Assembly: GCA_029565395.1 (NCBI GenBank)
Contig: JAKQOG010000224.1
Location: 1 to 53,469 of the forward strand
Direction of reading: 5' to 3'
From: Candidatus Hydrogenedentota bacterium
Lineage (GTDB): Bacteria; Hydrogenedentota; Hydrogenedentia; Hydrogenedentales; CAILVY01
DNA length: 53,469 nucleotides
The position numbers and the translations under genes were made by a program. Every line of letters begins with the position of its first letter. Positions within the stretch are counted from its first letter, which is position 1. The notes beneath the pieces were generated by a model that worked only from the letters and a program-made list of their open reading frames with translations, searched no databases and was not told where the DNA came from. Positions 24,119-32,258 of the stretch are shown here, in pieces.

Positions 24119-27034
24119 TTATTCCAGCAGCGCCTCGCGAAGCTTGCGGCCAAGTTCCACTTCGGTAAATGGTTTGGAAATAAAATGTATCCGGTTCCCC
24201 AGGATGCCACAATGCGCGATGATGTCATCGGTGTATCCGGACATAAACAGCACCTTGACATCCGGGCTTATTTCCGCTATCCGTTCATACACTTGGCGTC
24301 CGTTCAGGCCGGGCATTATGACATCCGTCAACAGTAAGTCGATATGCAGCCCGTTGCGTATGCATTCAATGCATTCCTCCATGTCCTTAACCTTTACTAC
24401 GGTGTACTCCAAACGAGTCAGCATCTGATTTACCAGCCGGTATAGAGAGGCATCATCCTCCATAACAAGAACCGTTTCTCCCAAACCATGTAATGGCGAG
24501 GCCTCAAGCTTCTCCTGATCCTTTTCTTGCGATGCCGCCGTGATCAGGGGGAGATAAACGCGGAAGGTGGTTCCATGACCCGGTTCGCTATAAACGGAAA
24601 TATCCCCTCCATGTTGCTTCACAATGCCGAACACCATGGCCAATCCCAGACCGGTTCCCTGCCCCGCCTCTTTTGTCGTGAAAAACGGTTCAAATATTCT
24701 GGAGCGCACCGCTTCGTTCATGCCGCATCCCGTATCGCTTACGGTAAACCGCATATACTCCCCTGATGGCAGCTCTTGGGGCAATAAACCATCCCGTTTG
24801 TTGGAGAGATGCACGCATTGGGTCGCCAGCGTTATCGTGCCGCCCTTGGGCATTGCATCCCGCGCATTTACACACAGATTCATCACCACTTGCACCATTT
24901 GCGCCGAATCCGCCTGTATCAAACCGGCCTGCGGCTCCAATGACATATGGATCTGTATATCCTCGCCAATGATCCGCCGCACCATCTTTTCCGTGTTCAG
25001 CAACACATTATTCAGATTAATCTCCTTCATTTCCAAGACCTGCTTCCTGCTGAAGGCCAACAATTGACCCGTCAATTCCTTCGCACGCATGGCCGCTTCG
25101 ATAATGTCGTTCAGTTCTCCCCGTTGCGGCGAATCCTTGGGCAAATTCGAGCTTGCCATTTCCGCATAGCCCATGATTATAGCGAGTAAATTGTTGAAAT
25201 CATGGGCCACGCCCCCCGCCAACCGCCCCATGGATTCCATTTTCTGCGCCTGAATCAGTTGTTCTTCCAGACGCTTGCGCTGCGTGACATCCCGTGTAAT
25301 TCCCTGCACTCCAATGAGAAATCCCTGACAATCCAACACCGGTGCGGATCGCGTCTCGCCTACAAATGTCGTCCCATCCTTGCGCCGATGGAGGTATTCC
25401 CCCATTTTGCTCTTCTCGACCCGGGTTTCATACGCCGTCAGCCCCACCGTCCTCCAGGCGGCTTCGACGGACTCCGGCGCGAGTATGACGCTAAACGGCT
25501 GTCCGATTAATTCTTCCGGAGGATACCCCAAAAGAATCTCCACGGCGGGGCTCAAATACGTTAACAGGCCATTTCCATCAATGCGCCAGATGATATCCGT
25601 GGTCTGTTCCACAAGACTCCGGTACCGCTCTTCGCTTTCCGCAAGCGCCTGTTCCCCGCGTTTGCGTTCCGTGATATCCCGCATTATCTCCTGGATATAC
25701 CACTTACCCTCCACTTCGATGCACCGGGCGCTTACTTCCACCGGAAATGTGGAACCATCTTTGCGCCGATGAAGCGCTTCCCGCAGGAAAGAACCTTTGA
25801 TTTCCATTTCCCGCATCCGGTCCTTATAGGCTCTGCGATCTTCGGGGGCAACGAGATCCGCAATGTTTAATCGAAGCATCTCCTCCCGCGTGTGGCCATA
25901 TTGCGTCAACGCCCGGTTATTCGCTTCTACAATATGCCCATCCTTGTCCGCCAGCAAAATCATGTCATTCGCATGTTTGACAAGATATTCAAAATGTTTC
26001 AACAGCGCCTGATGCTTCATTTCCCCCTGATACAACGCCTTGTAATATGCCCGGCGCCCCTGCATCCAAAACATCCCCGTAATCAAAAACGCCGCGAACA
26101 CCAGCACAATAATCAGCCCCAAAATCAGAAAGGATTGAAGCCGCCAGGCCGAAAACGCCTCTGTCTTGTCCATCTTGCTGACTAAATACCAGGAAGAATC
26201 CGGCACTGGATGAATCGCCGCCACAACACTCTCACCGCGGTAGTCCACTCCTTCCACGATTCCTGTCCGCCCCCGTGCCGCCATCGCCGCCGGCACATCG
26301 CGTTTGTCCAAGGGGATACTCAACTTCAACGCTGTATGGCGTTTATGCCGGAGTTCATTCAGGAATATCACCGAATCGCCCTCTCGCCGGACCAGCAGAC
26401 TCTCCGCGGTTTGACTGGGCACCGGCCAGGCCTGCAGCAAGGGGAACAGATAATCCTCCGGGTCAAAACACATGATGGTCGCGCCAATGGCCTGGGCATC
26501 TTGTTTAAACAGAGGGGCAATAACATCCACATGAGGCATTTGACTATGGGGAAGCAACCGCAAATCCGTCAGCACCGGCTGATGCGTTTCAATCGCCTTC
26601 GCAACCTCTCTCCTTATTTCAGCATCATGGGGATATTCTGTTTCCCTCAGACTCAGCAACATAGTGCCCTGCGCGTCCACTTGGACTACATTTTGGCAAT
26701 GATGATAATCCTGTATCCCCTTGAACCGCGCCAGGACCTGCGCCGTAGTTTCCGCTGACGGCGGCGATGAACTCATCCAGGCAGCGAGCTTCTCCACATA
26801 GAAGGGGCTCGCCATGATTTCCCCCGCATCCTCAATGCGCGATGCCCGCCATTGGACTATCTGATTGATTTTGGTTTCGCCTATGGTAAGTAATTCTTCA
26901 TCAACCGTCCGCTGGAGTTGACGCTCTTGAAAGAAATAGAACCCCGTTCCTCCCGCCACAATACCCAACACGGCTAATGCGAACACCGCCATTAGCCAAC
27001 GCGGAAATATCCTCCCTTCCAGTGAGATGCCCAT
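24119..27034 (-). CDS. Membrane hybrid sensor histidine kinase with a periplasmic sensor and two PAS domains
   Basis: A 971-residue two-component sensor. Transmembrane helices at about 13-35 and 300-322 enclose a roughly 260-residue periplasmic Cache-like sensor domain. Two PAS domains follow (about 345-460 and 465-590), each ending in a RDIT/TRDVT linker. The phosphorylation helix GGVAHDFNNLL has His611, the HATPase domain has DTGCGM and GTGLGL, and the C-terminal receiver has its phosphoacceptor Asp904 in LLTDVIMPG. The ligand is unknown. ATG 27034 is preferred because GGAGG lies nine bases upstream; the frame extends to an ATG at 27154 without a ribosome-binding site. It is divergent from the cytochrome c gene. 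Its kinase core belongs to the same class as the kinase at 3105-6539. Confidence 0.85.
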   Translation of the reverse strand: MGISLEGRIFPRWLMAVFALAVLGIVAGGTGFYFFQERQLQRTVDEELLTIGETKINQIVQWRASRIEDAGEIMASPFYVEKLAAWMSSSPPSAETTAQVLARFKGIQDYHHCQNVVQVDAQGTMLLSLRETEYPHDAEIRREVAKAIETHQPVLTDLRLLPHSQMPHVDVIAPLFKQDAQAIGATIMCFDPEDYLFPLLQAWPVPSQTAESLLVRREGDSVIFLNELRHKRHTALKLSIPLDKRDVPAAMAARGRTGIVEGVDYRGESVVAAIHPVPDSSWYLVSKMDKTEAFSAWRLQSFLILGLIIVLVFAAFLITGMFWMQGRRAYYKALYQGEMKHQALLKHFEYLVKHANDMILLADKDGHIVEANNRALTQYGHTREEMLRLNIADLVAPEDRRAYKDRMREMEIKGSFLREALHRRKDGSTFPVEVSARCIEVEGKWYIQEIMRDITERKRGEQALAESEERYRSLVEQTTDIIWRIDGNGLLTYLSPAVEILLGYPPEELIGQPFSVILAPESVEAAWRTVGLTAYETRVEKSKMGEYLHRRKDGTTFVGETRSAPVLDCQGFLIGVQGITRDVTQRKRLEEQLIQAQKMESMGRLAGGVAHDFNNLLAIIMGYAEMASSNLPKDSPQRGELNDIIEAAMRAKELTGQLLAFSRKQVLEMKEINLNNVLLNTEKMVRRIIGEDIQIHMSLEPQAGLIQADSAQMVQVVMNLCVNARDAMPKGGTITLATQCVHLSNKRDGLLPQELPSGEYMRFTVSDTGCGMNEAVRSRIFEPFFTTKEAGQGTGLGLAMVFGIVKQHGGDISVYSEPGHGTTFRVYLPLITAASQEKDQEKLEASPLHGLGETVLVMEDDASLYRLVNQMLTRLEYTVVKVKDMEECIECIRNGLHIDLLLTDVIMPGLNGRQVYERIAEISPDVKVLFMSGYTDDIIAHCGILGNRIHFISKPFTEVELGRKLREALLE

Positions 27035-27210
27035 CTTCCTGGCCTCCGCATACATACTACTGTACAAAGCGTACCATTTCCCCACCTTTTTAACAATACA
27101 TATTTTCAGTTTATATGACACATTGTTATAGAACCTTGTCACTACACGGCCCATACGCGTAGAATATCTTGACGTTCGAGAAAAACAACAGATTGAGGTC
27201 TAGCCATTCC

Positions 27211-27837
27211 ATGCGCCATAAATGCCTGATTTTAGCGTGTTTATTGCTGGCGGGGGGCATGCTCTGCGTGGCGGATGAGTTTCTGCACCCACGCCCCATG
27301 CCTCGCGTGTTGTTTCCCGCCAATGGGAGTGTTGTGGAATCAGGACCCTTCGAGGTTATCGCCCTTGCAGCGGAAAAGGAGGACGGTTCTTTTGAAACCC
27401 TGCCCCTGCAAGTGGACGGAAAAGATCATCCATGGCAGTCTTATGCCCTGCCCGTATGCATTGCGCATTTGGAACTTCCGCCCGGTGAACATTATCTTAG
27501 TCTTGGCATCTATGATGTGATGTTTTTTGTCGCCGGTTCAGAAATCACCCCGCCGAAGGATTGGCCTGTGGCCAAGGCGCATGCAGGCGCGGAGGCATGG
27601 CAAAAATGCGGCCTGTGCCATGAAACCACTCCGCAGGACGGGCAAACCGTTCTGGGGATGCACAAAGGATGGGAAGCGTGTTCCCCCTGTCACCCCGCAT
27701 CTGATGTGGCCGCCAAACATAACCACTCTGAACCGCCGTTGCGGGATTGCGCTTCCTGCCACGCCGTACACGGGGCAACGGAAGAACATCTCCTGCGGGC
27801 GCCTCAAAAACAGCTCTGCGCCACTTGCCACCGCTAA
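27211..27837 (+). CDS. Exported tetraheme c-type cytochrome-like protein
   Basis: A 208-residue protein with a signal peptide (about 1-21), a beta-sandwich N-terminal half (about 25-112), then four CxxCH heme c sites at 133-137, 157-161, 180-184 and 203-207. The spacing and the DCASCHAVHGATEEHLLR stretch fit the doubled-CXXCH family, found in multiheme electron-transfer proteins. The protein ends one residue after the fourth motif. It probably transfers electrons in the periplasm or at the surface; no partner reductase is nearby. ATG 27211 gives a clean signal peptide, with GAGG rather far upstream (about 13 bases). The gene is divergent from the hybrid kinase, which could control it. Confidence 0.8.
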   Translation: MRHKCLILACLLLAGGMLCVADEFLHPRPMPRVLFPANGSVVESGPFEVIALAAEKEDGSFETLPLQVDGKDHPWQSYALPVCIAHLELPPGEHYLSLGIYDVMFFVAGSEITPPKDWPVAKAHAGAEAWQKCGLCHETTPQDGQTVLGMHKGWEACSPCHPASDVAAKHNHSEPPLRDCASCHAVHGATEEHLLRAPQKQLCATCHR

Positions 27838-27900
27838 TCCGGGTTACTTCCGCCTTCCCTTATTCTAGCCAGACACCGAGTTCCGCACCGGCGGGCATCT

Positions 27901-29037
27901 TCACACCAGCACCATGTTATCGCGGTGGATCACTTCATCAAAGTCTTTGTGGCCGAGGAGAGCGGTGATCTCCTTGCTTTTTCGGCCCTGGATGCGGCGG
28001 ATGTCGCCACTGGGATAGTTGACGAGGCCGCGAGCGATTTCCATGCCGCAGGGATCGCAAATACGGACGGCGTCGCCTGCGTTGAATTCACCTTCGATCC
28101 GGACAATCCCGGCAGGAAGCAGGCTTTTCCCCTTGTTTTGCAAGGCCTGAAGCGCTCCGAGGTCTATATACAGGGTGCCCCGAACGGCGCGGCCGAAGGC
28201 AATCCAGCGTTTACGGTGCGACAAAGCGGTTTTCGCGGGCGCAAAGGCGGTGTGGGGTGCGGATCCTTCAAGAACGCCATGCAAAATGCCGGACCGCTGC
28301 CCATTGGCAATCACCACCGGCACTCCGGAGGCGCATGCCATTTTCGCGGCTTCCAGCTTGGTGCGCATGCCGCCGGTGGCAGCAACGCTTCCCGCGCCGC
28401 CGGCCTTCTCGATCATGTCCGGTGTGATACTTTTAATATATTCGATCAACTTCGCCGAGGCGTAACGTTCGGGGTTTTTATCATACAGCCCGTCCACATC
28501 GGTGAGAATGATCAACAGATCGGCATTGATTTTCGCCGCGATACGCGCCGCAAGCGTATCATTATCGCTGAACCGCAACTCCTCCACCGCCGTTGTATCG
28601 TTCTCATTGATGATAGGCACCACCATTTTCATGTCGAAGAGGGCGTTCAGGGTATTGCGGATGTTGAGATAGGTCTGACGATTGTCCAAGTCCGACAACG
28701 TAAGCAGGATTTGCGCCGTGCCCAAACCTTTTCCAAAGGTCTTGAATAAAATTTCATAGTTGTGCATCAGGGTGGCCTGGCCTACTGCGGCAACGGCCTG
28801 TTTCAAGGGGAGGGATTTCGGGCGTTCGGCAAGACCAAGTTCCCGCATACCGCAGCCGATGGCACCCGAACTGACGACCAGGATATTCATATCCCGTGCA
28901 TGTTTCAGCCGGCAAATTTCCTTGACACACTCCTCCATCACCCTTCCGTCGAAAGCAGCCTTGCCGCTTAACAGATTCGTGCCGATCTTAATCACCAACG
29001 TTTTTATGGTTCCGAGTTCAAGTTTCGTTTTATCCAC
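27901..29037 (-). CDS. proB: Glutamate 5-kinase
   Basis: A 378-residue enzyme that phosphorylates glutamate in the first step of proline synthesis. It has the amino-acid kinase domain (TLVIKIGTNLL, VVSSGAIGCGM, INENDTTAVEELRFSDNDTLAA, TDVDGLY, GTGGM-type loop ATGGMRTKLEAAK) and a C-terminal PUA domain (about 285-370). The start is taken as GTG 29037 because AAGGA lies nine bases upstream and this gives the usual length; an ATG at 29067 adds ten residues, and the further open frame to 29175 has no support. proA is not in the window. Confidence 0.9.
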   Translation of the reverse strand: MDKTKLELGTIKTLVIKIGTNLLSGKAAFDGRVMEECVKEICRLKHARDMNILVVSSGAIGCGMRELGLAERPKSLPLKQAVAAVGQATLMHNYEILFKTFGKGLGTAQILLTLSDLDNRQTYLNIRNTLNALFDMKMVVPIINENDTTAVEELRFSDNDTLAARIAAKINADLLIILTDVDGLYDKNPERYASAKLIEYIKSITPDMIEKAGGAGSVAATGGMRTKLEAAKMACASGVPVVIANGQRSGILHGVLEGSAPHTAFAPAKTALSHRKRWIAFGRAVRGTLYIDLGALQALQNKGKSLLPAGIVRIEGEFNAGDAVRICDPCGMEIARGLVNYPSGDIRRIQGRKSKEITALLGHKDFDEVIHRDNMVLV

Positions 29038-29298
29038 TCCTCTTTTCCTTTCAGACAGTGGTTGCATTATGACACGTTTCCTGCGGGTTGCCAAATCCGC
29101 GCAGGTCTCCATCATGCTCCACAAAGCATTCGCAATGCCCGCCGCGGAACAGCCGCTGCTAACACAATAAAACACGGTTGAGCCTCCCTCGCCAACCTGG
29201 ATTTCTCATCAACCCTGAATCATGCTTCTTATTGCGAGTTGCCCACCCGCCGTAGGCGGGGTGAACTTAAAAGAAACACGTGAATACATCCACGTGGT
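29038..29298. other. proB upstream spacer with a GC-rich hairpin
   Basis: This first part of the 578-base spacer between proB and the next minus-strand gene contains CCCGCCGTAGGCGGG (about 29247-29261), a perfect 6-bp stem with a three-base loop and no following T-run. It may form part of the proB leader or a repeat remnant. No gene is visible. Confidence 0.35.
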
Positions 29299-29362
29299 TA
29301 TCGGTATCGCTATCGCTATCGGTATCGCTATCGGTATCGCTATCGGTATCGGTATCGGTATC
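29299..29362. repeat. Hexanucleotide tandem repeat
   Basis: About 64 bases of alternating GGTATC and GCTATC units (near 10.7 copies). Six-base units keep an open frame on both strands, giving meaningless IGIAIG/PIAIPI peptides. It is a slippage-prone tract between proB and the tandem MBL gene. Confidence 0.9.
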
Positions 29363-29370
29363 AAACTCCG

Positions 29371-29426
29371 CCCAGTCTTCCCAGTCTTCCCAGTCTTCCC
29401 AGTCCTCCCAGTCTTCCCAGTCCTCC
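29371..29426. repeat. Nonanucleotide tandem repeat
   Basis: Six copies of CCCAGTCTT or CCCAGTCCT plus two bases, eight bases after the hexanucleotide tract. The same nonamer recurs at 35270-35310. This is a tandem repeat with no spacers, not a CRISPR. Confidence 0.9.
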
Positions 29427-29497
29427 AACTGGTTTGCGCCCCCTGCTGCATTATGTTTATAAGGAAAACACTGCGCTATGTTTACCTATGGGTATCA

Positions 29498-29511
29498 ATG
29501 TTTATAAACAT
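29498..29511. promoter_or_regulatory. Perfect 14-bp palindrome, possible operator
   Basis: ATGTTTATAAACAT is a perfect palindrome. Partial copies ATGTTTATAAGG (about 29454) and ATGTTTACC (about 29478) lie upstream at 20-25 base spacing. The cluster is in the spacer upstream of proB and downstream of the MBL gene. It could be a regulator-binding site, but no regulator is identified. Confidence 0.3.
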
Positions 29512-29615
29512 AACTCGCTTCAGCCTGTTTAAAAACGCGCATGCTTATCCTGTGAAATATCCAGACGAACGCCTCGGAGGCCACACATGGATGGGCGCGG
29601 AGGGAATGAGGCGCG

Positions 29616-31610
29616 TTATTGGACAACGATTCGGGCGTGACGGAATTGGCCGAGGTATCGTGCGTTCCAGCGGATGCGGAAGGGGATGGTATAGGAACCG
29701 GAGACGGCGTTGGCGGGGATGGTTATGACGATGCGAGCGGCGCCGTCAGGGTGTTTTGTGGAGGGGCCGGTCCAACCGTCGGTTTGGGGAGGCACCGTGA
29801 TCTTCCACGAGCTTTTTTCGGGAAGCCAGGTCCAGCCATGGGGCACGATGGGTTCGACGGCGGCGTCACAGTCGCGGGGGCCATGGTTGGTGAACTGGAC
29901 ATCGATCCAGCATTGAACGCCGGCGTGCGTGTTTTGATCGTAGGGGTAGGTTCTCACCCACCAGGGATCGAGGGCGAAGTTAGGATTGTCCCATGGGGTC
30001 ATTTCACTGACGAGTTGCTCGCGTTCCACGAGCATTCCGTCCATGGTGTCCAGTTGTTCGTTGCTGAAGGTGAACGCCTTATCCTGATGCTCGTTGAAGA
30101 TGTAGCCGGGCTGGCATGCGCGCCAGATCTCGAGACATTTTCGGGAGCCGGCGTCCTCCCCCAGAAAAACGCGGTTGCCGCTCGTGTAGTCGTCGAGGCC
30201 CGTGGGAGCGCCGGAATCTCCCGCGAAGAACGCTTTTTCGCCATGCCCTTCAACAAGGAGCCCGCTGTGATAGAGGGTTTGGCCGGGGAAATGAAACGCA
30301 GTGAGACTGAATTCGCGCCAGGTCCAGCGTTCGCCGTTGTGGGTGACCTTGGCAACAGGGGCGGCAGCGGGGGAAATGCAGGGGAGGATGAAGCGGTCCG
30401 GATGTTCGATGATTTCCGAGAGGTGCTGATCGGTCATGATGGGGCATCCCAGACGCTTCGTGAGTTCGGGCAATGCATCCACATGGTCATCGTGATAATG
30501 GGTGATCCAGCATCCTTCTACGGATCTGATGGTGTTGTCTCGCTTCCATTTGTCGAGGGTGTCTATCACGGAAGCATTTCCACAATCGATCAGCAGGGCC
30601 GCGCCGGTGTTGGAGATGACCGCGAAACTGGTGGCGGCGACACGGCGTATCCAGACAGGGGGATCGGTGGTGTGCGCGGGGGATAGCCGCCGGGGGTCGT
30701 CCTTGGTTTCGTCGAGGAGATGCGGAAAATAGAAATTGAGGGCTGAGGTGGCGGTGTAGTTCCGCCACAGGGCATTTAAGCGTTCTTCAAGGAGGGCCGT
30801 AGCGGATTGGGGGGATTGGATGGGGGCCCCATGAGAGGGAAGTAAGAGGCGCGCGCCGGAAGCGGCCACTTTATGAAGACTGGCGATAAGGGCAGGCCGA
30901 TTCCCAAGAAACCCATGATAATCACAGATTTCACCAAAGCCTTTTTGGAGGGAATAGAGTTCCCAGACTTGTCCGGGGCCGTAGAGTACATCGCCAGAAA
31001 AACAGATATTGCCTTCGCTTGATGCCAACAGGTAGGAGACGCTTCCGCAGGTAGCGCCGGGGGTGTCAAGCACCCGCAAGGTAAAGCCGTTCCATTCAAT
31101 GGCATCGCCTTCGTGCACCGCGCGCGCCACAGGCAAGGGGCGGGTCAACATCTCCGGGCCGGGATGGCTGTGGTAGAGATGCCACCTGTTTTTCGGGTCC
31201 GCCCAGTACTCTTCGGCCTTCTCGAAGAGTGTGCGTTCAGATTGTGGGGCTGCCAGTTGCGCGCCCTGATCGACAAAGGCATAAGCGCCGGCAGTATTGG
31301 AGCGGCGGTATTGCGTACAGAGTATCCATTCGACGGAATGCACGCCGAGTTCCGCAAGGCGTTGCGGGGATACGGAGTCGCAACAGTCGATCAAGAGGGC
31401 CTTTCCATCGCGGATTAAAACGCCGGTATTCACGGCCCCCTCAAGATAATAGACGCCTTGGGCGAGTTTATGATGTTTAAAGGAGGTTTCCGAGAAAGGA
31501 AGGTTCGTCTCGGGGGAGCCTGTTTTCATTGTCATACACCCGGTACAGAGTAGTGAAATGACGCCACAGCCAATCATGATAATCCGCATAGGTACATTTC
31601 CTGATTTCAT
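29616..31610 (-). CDS. Lipoprotein with tandem metallo-beta-lactamase domains (first degenerate)
   Basis: A 664-residue predicted lipoprotein (lipobox LCTGC). Two metallo-beta-lactamase folds follow, at about 45-290 and 325-530. In the first the metal motif HxHxDH is replaced by TQYRRSN, although SGDVLY and LPSHGAP survive. The second keeps THYHDDH and FAGDS and should bind metal, with FPGQT replacing the usual PGH. The C-terminus (about 555-664) resembles a NEW3-type beta domain. An extracytoplasmic hydrolase is predicted; the substrate is unknown. ATG 31610 shares its first base with the TGA of the TPR gene (TGATG), implying coupling; ATG 31589 with AGGA upstream is an alternative. It is the last gene of a three-gene operon. 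Confidence 0.7.
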   Translation of the reverse strand: MKSGNVPMRIIMIGCGVISLLCTGCMTMKTGSPETNLPFSETSFKHHKLAQGVYYLEGAVNTGVLIRDGKALLIDCCDSVSPQRLAELGVHSVEWILCTQYRRSNTAGAYAFVDQGAQLAAPQSERTLFEKAEEYWADPKNRWHLYHSHPGPEMLTRPLPVARAVHEGDAIEWNGFTLRVLDTPGATCGSVSYLLASSEGNICFSGDVLYGPGQVWELYSLQKGFGEICDYHGFLGNRPALIASLHKVAASGARLLLPSHGAPIQSPQSATALLEERLNALWRNYTATSALNFYFPHLLDETKDDPRRLSPAHTTDPPVWIRRVAATSFAVISNTGAALLIDCGNASVIDTLDKWKRDNTIRSVEGCWITHYHDDHVDALPELTKRLGCPIMTDQHLSEIIEHPDRFILPCISPAAAPVAKVTHNGERWTWREFSLTAFHFPGQTLYHSGLLVEGHGEKAFFAGDSGAPTGLDDYTSGNRVFLGEDAGSRKCLEIWRACQPGYIFNEHQDKAFTFSNEQLDTMDGMLVEREQLVSEMTPWDNPNFALDPWWVRTYPYDQNTHAGVQCWIDVQFTNHGPRDCDAAVEPIVPHGWTWLPEKSSWKITVPPQTDGWTGPSTKHPDGAARIVITIPANAVSGSYTIPFRIRWNARYLGQFRHARIVVQ

Positions 31611-32257
31611 CAGGGTTCCTGAATTTGTTCAATCCGGCGTTTCACTTCATTCGCTTTTTGCTGGTTTCCGATGTGTTCATAAGCCTGCATTAACATTTCC
31701 AGCAGGTAGAGATCGTCCGGAAAACCTTCCAGGGCTTTTTCAAAATAAGGGATGGATTCGGCATGGCGCGCCGCTTTGCGGAATGCTTCGGCGACAAATC
31801 GGGGGAAATAGGGGGAGGTAAAGCCCTCTTCCATGCAGGCTTTTCCAAAGTCGGCGGCGCCATCGAAACGTTTCAGGTGGATGAGGCACCAGATGATTTT
31901 CCCCCGGGCATCGATGCTTTGGCTGCCACGTTCGAGGGCGGCCCGATAGGCCTGCAAAGCCTTTTCCCATTGTTTTTGATTATTGTAATAGAGGGATCCG
32001 AGGCGTTCCCATGGCACGGGTGACTTAGGGTCGCGATCAGCGGCCATTTCCAGCTTTTTGACGGCCCCATTCCAGTCGCCGCGCGATGTGCATTCATCCG
32101 CGGCCTTCAGATAAGTCCAAGGGCTTCGTTCGCGGAGGACGTCGACGTAATAGGAGAAAAGCACATGGTAACAAAGAAGAAGGATGAGGGCGAGGCTCAG
32201 GAGGGCAGCCCAATACATTAGGGCGCGGCGTGGATATTGGAAAAGGGTATTGGGCAC
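31610..32257 (-). CDS. Membrane-anchored TPR protein
   Basis: A 215-residue protein with one N-terminal transmembrane helix (about 13-36) and about four tetratricopeptide-like helical pairs (for example DWNGAVKKLEMAADRDP, QWEKALQAYRAALERG, AESIPYFEKALEGFP). Such proteins scaffold cell-envelope complexes, often in polysaccharide export. The start is GTG 32257, one base after the stop of the glycosyltransferase, with AAAGGAG nine bases upstream. Neighbouring stops and starts touch on both sides, so it is the middle gene of a tightly coupled operon. Confidence 0.7.
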   Translation of the reverse strand: MPNTLFQYPRRALMYWAALLSLALILLLCYHVLFSYYVDVLRERSPWTYLKAADECTSRGDWNGAVKKLEMAADRDPKSPVPWERLGSLYYNNQKQWEKALQAYRAALERGSQSIDARGKIIWCLIHLKRFDGAADFGKACMEEGFTSPYFPRFVAEAFRKAARHAESIPYFEKALEGFPDDLYLLEMLMQAYEHIGNQQKANEVKRRIEQIQEP

Positions 32258-32258
32258 G

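Noticed and set aside
29371..29426. CRISPR array
   Set aside because: Units are nine bases with no unique spacers, and no cas genes are present.
29209..29462. Open frames of IGIAIG, PIAIPI, TGKTG or SQSSQS repeats across the tandem repeats
   Set aside because: Hexamer and nonamer repeats keep all frames open; the peptides have no coding character.
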